This document shows positions 1 through 6,770 of a DNA stretch of 7,385 bases, in pieces (position 1 is the first letter of the stretch; each line of letters starts with the position of its first letter). The position numbers and the translations under genes were made by a program. A model generated the notes under the pieces. It had not been told where the DNA came from. It worked only from the letters and a program-made list of their open reading frames with translations, and made no database searches. This DNA comes from Candidatus Altimarinota bacterium (GTDB taxonomy: Bacteria > Patescibacteriota > Gracilibacteria > UBA4473): NCBI GenBank assembly GCA_018401175.1, contig JAGYLK010000145.1, positions 1 to 7,385 of the forward strand, given 5' to 3'.

Positions 1-22
1 TACTAAAACATTTCCTCTGCTC

Positions 23-43
23 GTTCAATTTTATAAATTGAAC
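23..43. repeat. Perfect 9-bp inverted repeat, AT-rich hairpin
   Basis: The arms GTTCAATTT (23-31) and AAATTGAAC (35-43) are perfectly complementary around a 3-base loop. The rest of 1-160 shows no gene I can support. The hairpin could end a plus-strand transcript from beyond the left edge, since TTCAAT follows it, but there is no real T-run. An operator is equally possible. The symmetry is seen directly; any function is inference. Confidence 0.4.
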
Positions 44-160
44 TTCAATAAACACCATTTATAGCAAATACAGGTTTTAATATGACTCGATGTTAGTACA
101 CGAAACAATTACAAAACTGAACCAATGCAAGAGTAATGTTATATTTTAAATGCAAAACTA

Positions 161-230
161 TCCGAAATTTGTAGTGTGAAGATTGTAGATTAAACCCCGC
201 TGTACAGCGGGGGAAGTTTGAAGTTTGAAT
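161..230. repeat. Degenerate TTTGAAG-type heptamer repeats flanking the mfd terminator
   Basis: In 7-base register the sequence reads TTTGTAG (168), TGTGAAG (175) and ATTGTAG (182). The GC-rich palindrome at 195-212 interrupts the series, which resumes as TTTGAAG (217) and TTTGAAT (224). The two exact units after the palindrome are in the same phase as the units before it. The last base belongs to the mfd stop codon. The same heptamer forms a clearer five-unit array behind dnaN at 3602-3636. The function is unknown; heptanucleotide STRR repeats of cyanobacteria are the closest analogue I know. Confidence 0.5.
195..213 (-). terminator. Probable rho-independent terminator of mfd
   Basis: CCCCGCTGTACAGCGGGG (195-212) is an 18-bp perfect palindrome. 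As RNA it can fold with a 7-bp GC-rich stem and a GUAC loop. It lies 17 bases beyond the mfd stop on the minus strand. Read in that direction it is followed by TTTAAT, a short and imperfect U-tract. It is by far the most GC-rich short structure in this AT-rich flank. Position and stem strength support a terminator; the weak U-tract lowers confidence. Confidence 0.6.
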
Positions 231-3200
231 CACTTTTTCATCGGTATCATCAACTCAATCTCACTCATTAACTCGTCATACCAATTCACTGGCAGTTGCT
301 CCATCTTCAATTTCAAGGAATTTGCTGTAATCGTCCATTGATACTTTCCCTTTTGAACAAGTCCGAAAATCTGATCCGGCGTAAAATTATTCCCCATACG
401 CAATACCACTTCATATGATTTATAAGAAGCACGATTAATTTTAATTCCTGAGAGATTCGTGTTCCTCAAGAGCATTTTTAAGCGAATGACACGACATAAA
501 TTTTCTACTTCCAAGGGCAACGTTCCAAAATCTAATCTCAAATCTCGACGCATTTCATCAAGTTGTTCTTTTGTTTCGGCAGAAGCCAATTCTTGATATA
601 CCCGAATTTTTTCCGCAGTATTGGGGATAAAATGCCCGGGGATATAGGCTGATAATGGAATTTCAACGGTAATGTTTTCTGTCTCTTCAAGTTCTTCTGC
701 AATTTCTCCGCGACGCATCTGATCCACCATTTTGTTGAGCATGCGCATAAAATGCGAAACTCCTACATTCTTAATCGCCCCGGCTTGATTGACTCCCAAA
801 ACTTCTCCCGCTCCTCGAATCTCTAAATCGCGCATCGCAATTTGAAATCCAGAACCTAATTCATTTGCTTCAACAATGGCACGAAGTCGTTTTTTGGCCT
901 CCAGTGCCAATTTCTGACCATGATAGAGAAAAAAGGCATACGCCTGAGTTCTCCCACGACCAACACGACCACGAAGCTGATACAACTGAGCAAGTCCAAA
1001 TTTTTCAGCACGAGAAACAATCAACGTATTGGCGTTCGCCAAATCTATTCCATTCTCAATAATCGTCGACGCTATCAAAACCTGTGCTTCTCCATTTTTA
1101 AATGCCCGAACTTTTTGTTCCAAATCTTCTGGTTTCAATTGTCCATGCGCTACAAGAAATTTTACTTCGGGAACCAGCGCCTCCAATTGTTTTGCCAAAC
1201 CGTCAATTGAACGAACTTCATTATGGAGAAAATATACCTGTCCTCCTCGTTCTGTTTCAAAGAGAATTCTCTCACGAATTAAATTCAAATTATATTTTCG
1301 TACTTCCGTCACAACTGGCAATCTTCCCGGTGGCGGTGTAGTAATGGTTGAAATATCTTTTAACTTATTCAAGCTCATATTTAATGTTCGTGGAATCGGT
1401 GTCGCCGTCATCGTTAAGACATCAACTCCTGCACGCATTCGCTTCAATTTCTCTTTTTGCTTCACTCCAAATCGCTGCTCTTCGTCAACAACAATGAGTC
1501 CCAAATTTTTAAACTTTATATCTTCTGAAAGTAAACGATGTGTTCCAATAACAATGTCTATAAGTCCTAATTCGATCTTTTGGAGAATGTCTTTCTGCTC
1601 TGCCGGCGATTGAAATCGGGAAAGAAGTGCAATTTCTACCCCAAAGTTTTTCCCCTCAATGCGTTTCTGGAATGATTGCCAATGTTGCTCCGCTAAGATA
1701 GTAATAGGAGCCAAAATTACCGCCTGCATTCCACTTCGAAATGTTTTGAATGCTGCGCGCATAGCAATTTCAGTTTTCCCAAATCCTACATCTCCACACA
1801 CCAGACGATCCATCGGTCGTGGCGTTTCCAAATCAATACGCACATCATTCCACGCGTTCAATTGTCCTGGTGTCAACTCATACGGAAATCCTTCATTAAA
1901 TTCCTTCATCATTTCGTCATCTGCTTGAAATGCTTTTCCTTTGGCCAACTCGCGTGATGCATAGAGTTTCAATAATTCTTTCGCGATTTTTTCTGCCTCT
2001 ACGCGCAACTTTTTTTGAGATTGTTGCCAATCGCTCGCTCCCAAGCGCGTAAGTTTTGGCGATTCATCTCCCAGAAATTTCGTAATTTTCTCGGCTGAAG
2101 CAACCGGAATAAAAAGCTTATCATTCGCTGCATATCCAAGTTTCAAAAATTCCCGGGTTCCCAATTCTTCTCCCAAATCACGACGCACAATTCCTTCAAA
2201 TTTGGCAACTCCATGATCTGCGTGAACCACATAATCACCAGATTTCAAAGAGAGCATCAGCTCTGTGTTCATCCCCGAAATTGCTTTTTTTTGACGAGAA
2301 GTTCTATAAAACTGAAAAATCTCTCGATCCGTCAAAAAGAGAAATTTTCGCTCGTTATTCTGAAACGAATGAGGAGCAAACTCCTCTGGATTTAGTCGCA
2401 CAACTTTTACCGTACTGGGTGTTCTATCGGACAAATCTTCCGTAAACATAATTTCGTTATCACGAAAAATTGTCTTCAATTCTTCAAACTTCTTCGTCGC
2501 AATGGCAATACTAAATCCCCGATGAAACCGCTCCTTTATATCTACTACAAAATCTGGAATTGTATAAAATGGCAAAACGGAGAAAAAATTAAGATGAAAA
2601 AATACTTCATCCTCTCCGGGAAACGTGGTAAATTTTATAGTCGGAAAAGGAGTTTGTGGAATTTCATCCGCATCCAAATCATCTGCCAAAAAGACACTCG
2701 GCATATCTGCTGGAAGCAAGTCCCAAAAAGAAGTGCCACACGCTTCCTCAAACTTCACAGGGAACACTTCAATCATATCGCATTCCGAAATTTCCTCATT
2801 TTTTTCTTGATCAATAAACGCAATTCGCTCTACTTGATCTCCAAAAAGCTCCATTCTCACACAATTTGTTTCATTAATGGGAAATACAAACAAATTTTCT
2901 CCTCTCCGAACAAACTCTCCCGGCCGCAAAACACGTTCCACCGCTGGTTCATATCCAATCTTTTCTAGGTGTTCAAATATTTCAAATATACGCACCATCT
3001 CTCCATTGCGAAGCACCAGTGCCTCTTTGTGAAACGCTTCTTCTGTCGGAAATTTCTGCGCGCAGGTTTTTTCAAAATCCTCAAACAACAAAAGCATTGG
3101 CTTCTCTGCCCGAGCAAGGGAAAGAATCGTATACAAATGAATTGGTTCTAAGAGTGGCGGCACTTCCACGACTTCTCCGTCAAAAAACATACGCGCCGAC

Positions 3201-3397
3201 GCCGCAATTGTATCCGATCGTTCATCAGTCGATGCCCAAAAAACATTCCGAAAAGGCGTTCTCTGCAACATTTGTGCCACAAGAAAATTTTTAGCCGCAT
3301 TATTTGCCAGGTTCACAAGCGTAACACGACCACTTTTTGCAAGTTCAGCAAGTGGTGCTGAAATATCGAGATCGAACGGGAGCGAAGTCAGTTTCAT
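230..3397 (-). CDS. mfd: Transcription-repair coupling factor Mfd (ATP-dependent DNA translocase)
   Basis: Mfd binds RNA polymerase stalled at DNA damage, pushes it off with its RecG-like ATPase motor and recruits UvrA for nucleotide excision repair. The 1055 residues show the family order. An N-terminal UvrB-like module spans about 1-215, with a GEF..RG....FP signature near 160-173. The RNA-polymerase-interacting domain starts at 384 (GDYVVHADHG). The motor follows: Q-motif-like LTPGQ 508-512, Walker A GDVGFGKTE 535-543, DEEQ 638-641, TATPIPRT 664-671, STIIENGID 777-785 and QLRGRVGRG 807-815. The C-terminal TRCF domain lies at about 910-1050. RecG, the nearest relative, lacks the N-terminal module and the TRCF domain. 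The frame stays open 53 codons upstream to a TTG at 3556, but that extension is low-complexity and unlike Mfd, so I chose the ATG at 3397. E. coli Mfd is 1148 residues; the shortfall is mainly N-terminal, where the first UvrB-like subdomain looks reduced and lacks a clear Walker A. The TGA stop is followed by a terminator hairpin. Confidence 0.97.
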   Translation of the reverse strand: MKLTSLPFDLDISAPLAELAKSGRVTLVNLANNAAKNFLVAQMLQRTPFRNVFWASTDERSDTIAASARMFFDGEVVEVPPLLEPIHLYTILSLARAEKPMLLLFEDFEKTCAQKFPTEEAFHKEALVLRNGEMVRIFEIFEHLEKIGYEPAVERVLRPGEFVRRGENLFVFPINETNCVRMELFGDQVERIAFIDQEKNEEISECDMIEVFPVKFEEACGTSFWDLLPADMPSVFLADDLDADEIPQTPFPTIKFTTFPGEDEVFFHLNFFSVLPFYTIPDFVVDIKERFHRGFSIAIATKKFEELKTIFRDNEIMFTEDLSDRTPSTVKVVRLNPEEFAPHSFQNNERKFLFLTDREIFQFYRTSRQKKAISGMNTELMLSLKSGDYVVHADHGVAKFEGIVRRDLGEELGTREFLKLGYAANDKLFIPVASAEKITKFLGDESPKLTRLGASDWQQSQKKLRVEAEKIAKELLKLYASRELAKGKAFQADDEMMKEFNEGFPYELTPGQLNAWNDVRIDLETPRPMDRLVCGDVGFGKTEIAMRAAFKTFRSGMQAVILAPITILAEQHWQSFQKRIEGKNFGVEIALLSRFQSPAEQKDILQKIELGLIDIVIGTHRLLSEDIKFKNLGLIVVDEEQRFGVKQKEKLKRMRAGVDVLTMTATPIPRTLNMSLNKLKDISTITTPPPGRLPVVTEVRKYNLNLIRERILFETERGGQVYFLHNEVRSIDGLAKQLEALVPEVKFLVAHGQLKPEDLEQKVRAFKNGEAQVLIASTIIENGIDLANANTLIVSRAEKFGLAQLYQLRGRVGRGRTQAYAFFLYHGQKLALEAKKRLRAIVEANELGSGFQIAMRDLEIRGAGEVLGVNQAGAIKNVGVSHFMRMLNKMVDQMRRGEIAEELEETENITVEIPLSAYIPGHFIPNTAEKIRVYQELASAETKEQLDEMRRDLRLDFGTLPLEVENLCRVIRLKMLLRNTNLSGIKINRASYKSYEVVLRMGNNFTPDQIFGLVQKGKYQWTITANSLKLKMEQLPVNWYDELMSEIELMIPMKK

Positions 3398-3427
3398 TCT
3401 TCGAACAATTTTTGTATTCAAACATAC

Positions 3428-3457
3428 AACATAACAACGAATCAATCGCCCACTCAA
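3428..3457 (-). promoter_or_regulatory. Candidate mfd promoter with extended -10
   Basis: On the minus strand TTGAGT (3452-3457) is separated by 18 bases from TATGTT (3428-3433), each matching 4 of 6 sigma-70 consensus bases. The -10 is preceded by TG plus one base, as in extended -10 promoters. Transcription would start about 25 bases before the mfd ATG. The weak GAAGA at 3398-3402 is the only ribosome-binding-like sequence there. If real, mfd is transcribed independently of dnaN. Confidence 0.35.
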
Positions 3458-3601
3458 AAGAGGCGTCGACTCGAATTCGTATAAATTGTGTGTATTTTTA
3501 AAAAAATTGCAAGTTTTTTTAGATTTCAGAACCCTCCCCGCCCCTCTCTTTGCCAAAAGAAAGTCAAATACACCTTTCCAACTTTCACAATTTTAAAAAA
3601 A

Positions 3602-3636
3602 TTTGAAGTTTGAAAATTGAAATTTGTAGTTTGAAA
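3602..3636. repeat. Five-unit heptamer tandem repeat (TTTGAAR) downstream of dnaN
   Basis: Five consecutive 7-base units read TTTGAAG, TTTGAAA, ATTGAAA, TTTGTAG and TTTGAAA, with no indels. The array starts 8 bases beyond the dnaN stop in the direction of dnaN transcription, so it would lie in the dnaN 3' UTR as CTTCAAA-type units. Seven A's at 3595-3601 adjoin it and would read as a U-run on the minus strand. Matching degenerate units flank the end of mfd. The remainder of 3398-3601 holds the mfd promoter candidate and nothing else I recognise. Confidence 0.7.
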
Positions 3637-3653
3637 GAAGATGTTACATCTTC
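3637..3653 (-). terminator. Hairpin centred on the dnaN stop codon, possible weak terminator
   Basis: GAAGATG and CATCTTC form a perfect 7-bp stem with the TAA stop codon of dnaN as the whole 3-base loop. On the minus strand the stem is followed directly by TTTCAAAC, then the heptamer array and a run of seven T's further on. It is the only structure near the dnaN end that could stop or stabilise the transcript. The symmetry is certain; the function is inferred. Confidence 0.35.
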
Positions 3654-4747
3654 AGCGGCATCACCAGATGCACAAAATCTGAACCAGAAACAGTCTTAAA
3701 GACCGCCGGGCTCATTTTTGTATCCAGCTCAAGCTTTACCGTTGCCTCGTTTGAAAGAGCACCTAATACATCCAATACATAGTCTGTATTCAAAGCAATA
3801 ATATTGGCTTCTCCTGTTATTTTCACTGGAATAGTTGTCCGCTCTTCTCCAATTTCTGTTGCATCTGTTGAAACAGCCAACGTTCCTTCGCCCGAAACTT
3901 CCAACTTCATATGCTGATTATTTTGTTTTGCAAAGATAGAAACTCGACGAACCGCTAACTCAAATCCTGCACGATCTACTTCAAGAGTAGTAGAAACTTT
4001 CTTTGGAATAATTTGCTGATAATCGGGAAACTGTCCATCAATCAAACGAGAAGTTAATTGCGTATTATCAACCATAAACAGTACCTGATTTTCCCCAATT
4101 GTTACGCGAATATCTTCTACTCCTGCTGCTAATCGATCTGCTTCAAACACCGCTCGAACAGGAATAACACATTTTCGAGACTCTACGGCTGTTTTCAATT
4201 TCAATACTTTTTCGGATAAACGATATGAATCTGTCGCCGCCATACGAAGTTCTGATTTTTCTGCACCAAAGTAAACTCCCGCCAAAATTGGCCGAGAAGA
4301 ATTCTCTTGTGCGGCAAACGCAACCTGATGAACCGCCGCACGGAAGTCTTTGGAATCGAGATGTATCTTTACCCCAGAATCGACCGTGGCAATCTGTGGA
4401 AATTCGTCTGCAGAAATTCCTTTAATTTTTGTTTTTGACGCTGGAGATTTTACCTCCAATGTAGCACCATCTGTTGCGGTTAATTCGATTTCGTCATTTT
4501 TTCCTAACAATGAAGCATATGAAGTCAAAATTTTTGCAGGAACGGTGATAGCTCCTTCATTTTTCACAATTGCTTCGCAGGAAGTGGAAATAGAAAGTTC
4601 CAGGTTTGTAGCGTAAAAATTCACTTTTTTTCCTTCCGCTTGAATAAGGATATTCCCCAAAACGGGAAGCGTATTTTGACCGGACACAGCACGTGAAACG
4701 GTTTTTAATGCTTCTAATAACGAATCCTGGGAGATAATGACTTTCAT
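3644..4747 (-). CDS. dnaN: DNA polymerase III beta subunit (sliding clamp)
   Basis: DnaN forms a ring-shaped dimer around DNA that tethers replicative and repair polymerases and other clamp-binding proteins. The product is 367 residues, matching the family (E. coli 366), with the usual three repeated clamp domains at about 1-120, 125-245 and 250-367. Family landmarks are TLPVLGNIL 26-34, TNLEL 47-51, FPQI 116-119, SRPILAGVYF 151-160, ATDSYRLSEK 171-180, DGQFPDYQQIIP 237-248 and the C-terminal MPLKM (E. coli MPMRL), part of the partner-binding pocket. The ATG at 4747 gives the canonical MKV..S...LL start. The frame extends 17 codons to a TTG at 4798, which I reject because it would overlap the promoter. 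No Shine-Dalgarno precedes the ATG; the adjacent bases are CTCCCCTGAC. dnaA is not next to it here, so the common dnaA-dnaN arrangement is absent on this side. Confidence 0.98.
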   Translation of the reverse strand: MKVIISQDSLLEALKTVSRAVSGQNTLPVLGNILIQAEGKKVNFYATNLELSISTSCEAIVKNEGAITVPAKILTSYASLLGKNDEIELTATDGATLEVKSPASKTKIKGISADEFPQIATVDSGVKIHLDSKDFRAAVHQVAFAAQENSSRPILAGVYFGAEKSELRMAATDSYRLSEKVLKLKTAVESRKCVIPVRAVFEADRLAAGVEDIRVTIGENQVLFMVDNTQLTSRLIDGQFPDYQQIIPKKVSTTLEVDRAGFELAVRRVSIFAKQNNQHMKLEVSGEGTLAVSTDATEIGEERTTIPVKITGEANIIALNTDYVLDVLGALSNEATVKLELDTKMSPAVFKTVSGSDFVHLVMPLKM

Positions 4748-4777
4748 GTCAGGGGAGAAAATATTCAATACACTAAA

Positions 4778-4806
4778 ATTTTGAGGACTTTTCCGCAATA
4801 TGTCAA
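4778..4806 (-). promoter_or_regulatory. dnaN promoter
   Basis: On the minus strand a perfect -35 TTGACA (4801-4806) is followed after 17 bases by CAAAAT (4778-4783), which matches 4 of 6 consensus -10 bases. Initiation would fall about 24 bases before the dnaN ATG. It runs back-to-back with the promoter of the CorC-like gene; the two -35 boxes are only 16 bases apart. Confidence 0.6.
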
Positions 4807-4822
4807 AAAAATCGAAGGGGAA

Positions 4823-4850
4823 TTGACCAATATAAATTGCTGAGTAGAAT
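4823..4850 (+). promoter_or_regulatory. Promoter of the CorC-like gene, predicting a leaderless mRNA
   Basis: TTGACC (4823-4828, 5 of 6) and TAGAAT (4845-4850, 5 of 6) are separated by 16 bases, the best promoter in the window. Only 8 bases separate the -10 from the ATG at 4859, so transcription should begin at or within about 2 bases of the start codon. There is no room for a Shine-Dalgarno in such a message. Confidence 0.65.
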
Positions 4851-4858
4851 CGTCGGGA

Positions 4859-6184
4859 ATGGAGAAGATTCCTTTATTATTGTTACTATTACTCCTGTCC
4901 GGATTTTTTTCTGGGGCAGAAATTGCTCTTTTTTCGCTCGGACCAGAAAAAATACAAGCGCTTAAAAACACAGCCAATAGTATCAAACGTCAGAGAAAAA
5001 TCGCTAAATTAGAAGCAATAAAATCAGATTCCAATAAGTTATTGGTGACGATTCTTATTGGAAATAATGTTGTAAATGTTGCTGCCAGTTCTATTGCAAC
5101 ACTTGTTGCTATAAATTTTGCTGAACAATTGGGAGGAACTATGAGCGCGAACTCTATAATTGGGATTGTAACGGGAATTATGACATTCCTTATTTTAGTT
5201 TTTGGAGAAATTACGCCAAAAGCTCTCTGCCATAAATACGCCATTGCTTTTTCCCTTATTGCCGCTCCCATTATCAAAGTATTAGAAATTTTACTCTACC
5301 CATTTGTCGTTCCTATTGCTGCACTTACGAGAAAATTCACGGGAAGTCGAGGTACGTATGGATTGAGTGAAGAAGAACTCAAGGCCGCTCTCCAACTCTC
5401 AGAACAAGAAGGATCTATCGAATCAACTGAGCGCGAACTCGTAGAAAATGCGCTTGATTTTAATGAACATGCAGTAGAAAGCATTATGACTCCACGTAGC
5501 AAAATTTTTGGTCTTGCCGACAAAACATCTGTCCCGGACGCGTTGCCTCAAATCGCCGAAGAAATGTATTCCCGTATCCCTATATTTCATGAATCTCTTG
5601 ATGAAATTGTCGGAATTCTACGCGTACAATCACTCGTGGAAGAAATGCTGAAACCTGATTTTTTGGAAAAAAACCTTGCAAATTTGTCGCTTATTTCTCC
5701 CCTACGTGTCCCCCGTACGATGAAAATCGACACGCTTTTGAGAGAATTTCAAAAAGAAAAACAGCATTTGGCGGTCGTTTATGATGAACACGGAGGAATG
5801 ATCGGGCTTATAACACTTGAGGATGTGGTAGAAGAAATTTTTGGAGAGATTCAAGACGAAGAAGATAGCGAAAATGTACTCATCCGACGTATTGGTCGCT
5901 ATGATTTTTTGTGTAATTCGGAGATCGAACTCGAACAAATAGAAAAGTTTTTGGCGGAAGAATTTCCAAAAGAATTCGGGAAATCACACTCCCGACTCCT
6001 TCCCTGGAAGTTAGATGAAGAAAATGCAACGCTTGCCTATTTTCTCCTTGAGAAACTCGAGCATTTTCCTCCTGCAGGAGAAAAACTTAAACTTTATGCC
6101 GAATCACATACCTTTACCTTCCGCATCGAAAAAATAAATGGCGAACGAATCGAGTCCGTAAAACTCTCTATTTCTGCGGCATAG
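4859..6184 (+). CDS. CNNM (DUF21) / CBS-pair / CorC-HlyC membrane protein
   Basis: This is a CorC/HlyC-family membrane protein (441 residues), a group often annotated as hemolysin-like and linked in characterised members to Mg2+/Co2+ efflux or resistance. The N-terminal CNNM/DUF21 membrane domain spans about 1-165, with the signature SGFFSGAEIALFS at 14-26, GNNVVNVAASSIAT 68-81 and FGEITPKALC 115-124. Hydrophobic segments lie near 4-20, 62-85, 98-116 and 128-158. A cytoplasmic CBS pair follows, with MTPRSKIFGL at 210-219, YSRIPIF 237-243 and VYDEHGGMIGLITLEDVVEEIFGEI at 307-331. A CorC_HlyC domain covers about 340-435. An in-frame TGA at 4841 rules out an upstream start. The gene diverges from dnaN, and its last 17 bases overlap the tail of the opposing gene. 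No terminator hairpin is visible after its TAG. The transported ion cannot be told from sequence alone. Confidence 0.93.
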   Translation: MEKIPLLLLLLLLSGFFSGAEIALFSLGPEKIQALKNTANSIKRQRKIAKLEAIKSDSNKLLVTILIGNNVVNVAASSIATLVAINFAEQLGGTMSANSIIGIVTGIMTFLILVFGEITPKALCHKYAIAFSLIAAPIIKVLEILLYPFVVPIAALTRKFTGSRGTYGLSEEELKAALQLSEQEGSIESTERELVENALDFNEHAVESIMTPRSKIFGLADKTSVPDALPQIAEEMYSRIPIFHESLDEIVGILRVQSLVEEMLKPDFLEKNLANLSLISPLRVPRTMKIDTLLREFQKEKQHLAVVYDEHGGMIGLITLEDVVEEIFGEIQDEEDSENVLIRRIGRYDFLCNSEIELEQIEKFLAEEFPKEFGKSHSRLLPWKLDEENATLAYFLLEKLEHFPPAGEKLKLYAESHTFTFRIEKINGERIESVKLSISAA

Positions 6185-6770
6185 AACAAAACCAGGCAGA
6201 AATCATTCGTGAAAACCGATCTAGCATTTCCGGATCAAATTCTGCCGAAGATCGCAACCATATTTCTTCCACAATTGCACGTATTCCCGTTGTAAAACGA
6301 GAATTTTTCAACTGTTCATTCTGCAATGATGCCAAACGGACAGTTTTTGACAAAGCGTCAACGGTAAGTACTTGCTGGCTCCAGTTTGAAATTTTTGCTC
6401 GTAATGCTCCGTGGCGAATTTCAGCAAGGAACGCTTGTTCTTTGGTTTCTCCAGCTATAATATCAAATGCTTTTAATGCATCATCGGCTGGTTTTTGAGA
6501 CAGAGAGAGAATCGCGAGAATCGTAAGACTTGGTATTTCGTGATTAATAAGCCAGGAAACAAAGGGGATCAATTCCATTGGTAAATGTTTGATCACTTGT
6601 GCCAACTGAGTATCGTGTTTCGATGTTTTTTTCTCGTCTTTTTTTACCGTTGCCAAACGAGCTTGTGCTGAGGAAATTCGTGCGGCAATTTGTTCTGAAG
6701 TCTCTTCTGATCCTTCTGCCACATTTCCCATCAAGAGATCATCGAGTCCGCCTACTTGTTCTGCTCCCAT
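6168..6770 (-). CDS. Unrecognised 200-residue protein
   Basis: I do not recognise this family. The ATG at 6770 gives a 200-residue protein ending in TAG. The N-terminus contains GGLDDLL at 7-13, then an acidic stretch (GSEETSEQ, 20-27). A charged linker follows at 42-53 (VKKDEKKTSKHD). A moderately hydrophobic stretch at about 63-91 (from PMELIPFVSWLI) is probably a buried helix rather than a certain membrane segment. The rest looks helical and soluble, with WL/AW residues near the C-terminus. There is no signal peptide and no catalytic motif I can name. Coding is supported by the long open frame, normal amino-acid composition and stop placement at the end of the convergent neighbour. No Shine-Dalgarno is present. 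A poor promoter candidate is CTGAAA (6798-6803), 17 bases, TCAAAT (6775-6780), which would initiate almost at the ATG. Confidence 0.75.
   Translation of the reverse strand: MGAEQVGGLDDLLMGNVAEGSEETSEQIAARISSAQARLATVKKDEKKTSKHDTQLAQVIKHLPMELIPFVSWLINHEIPSLTILAILSLSQKPADDALKAFDIIAGETKEQAFLAEIRHGALRAKISNWSQQVLTVDALSKTVRLASLQNEQLKNSRFTTGIRAIVEEIWLRSSAEFDPEMLDRFSRMISAWFCSMPQK

Noticed and set aside
1..58. Open frame on the minus strand from an ATG at 58 to the left edge, and an open tail on the plus strand to a TAG at 62
   Set aside because: Twenty or so codons at a window edge are open by chance too often. Neither shows a recognisable sequence, and the hairpin at 23-43 lies inside both.
161..230. 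CRISPR array
   Set aside because: The repeats are 7 bases with no spacers and no cas genes nearby.
1029..1613. 194-codon plus-strand open frame inside mfd
   Set aside because: It is antisense to the conserved Mfd motor motifs and has a Cys/Ser/Arg-rich composition typical of shadow frames.
2522..2968. 148-codon plus-strand open frame inside mfd
   Set aside because: It is antisense to the UvrB-like module, has an implausible composition and no recognisable domain.
3398..3556. 53-codon N-terminal extension of mfd from a TTG
   Set aside because: It does not resemble Mfd, contains odd Lys/Cys/Asn-rich sequence, and overlaps the promoter candidate. The ATG at 3397 gives a normal family start.
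4748..4798. 17-codon extension of dnaN from a TTG
   Set aside because: The family begins at MKV..S...LL; the extension would include the -10 region and has no Shine-Dalgarno.
3398..4858. Replication origin next to dnaN
   Set aside because: I see no cluster of TTATNCACA-type DnaA boxes in either flank of dnaN, and dnaA is not adjacent.
230..6770. Alternative genetic code (TGA as glycine)
   Set aside because: mfd ends at TGA exactly at the expected C-terminus, glycines use GGN codons, and no gene contains an in-frame TGA.
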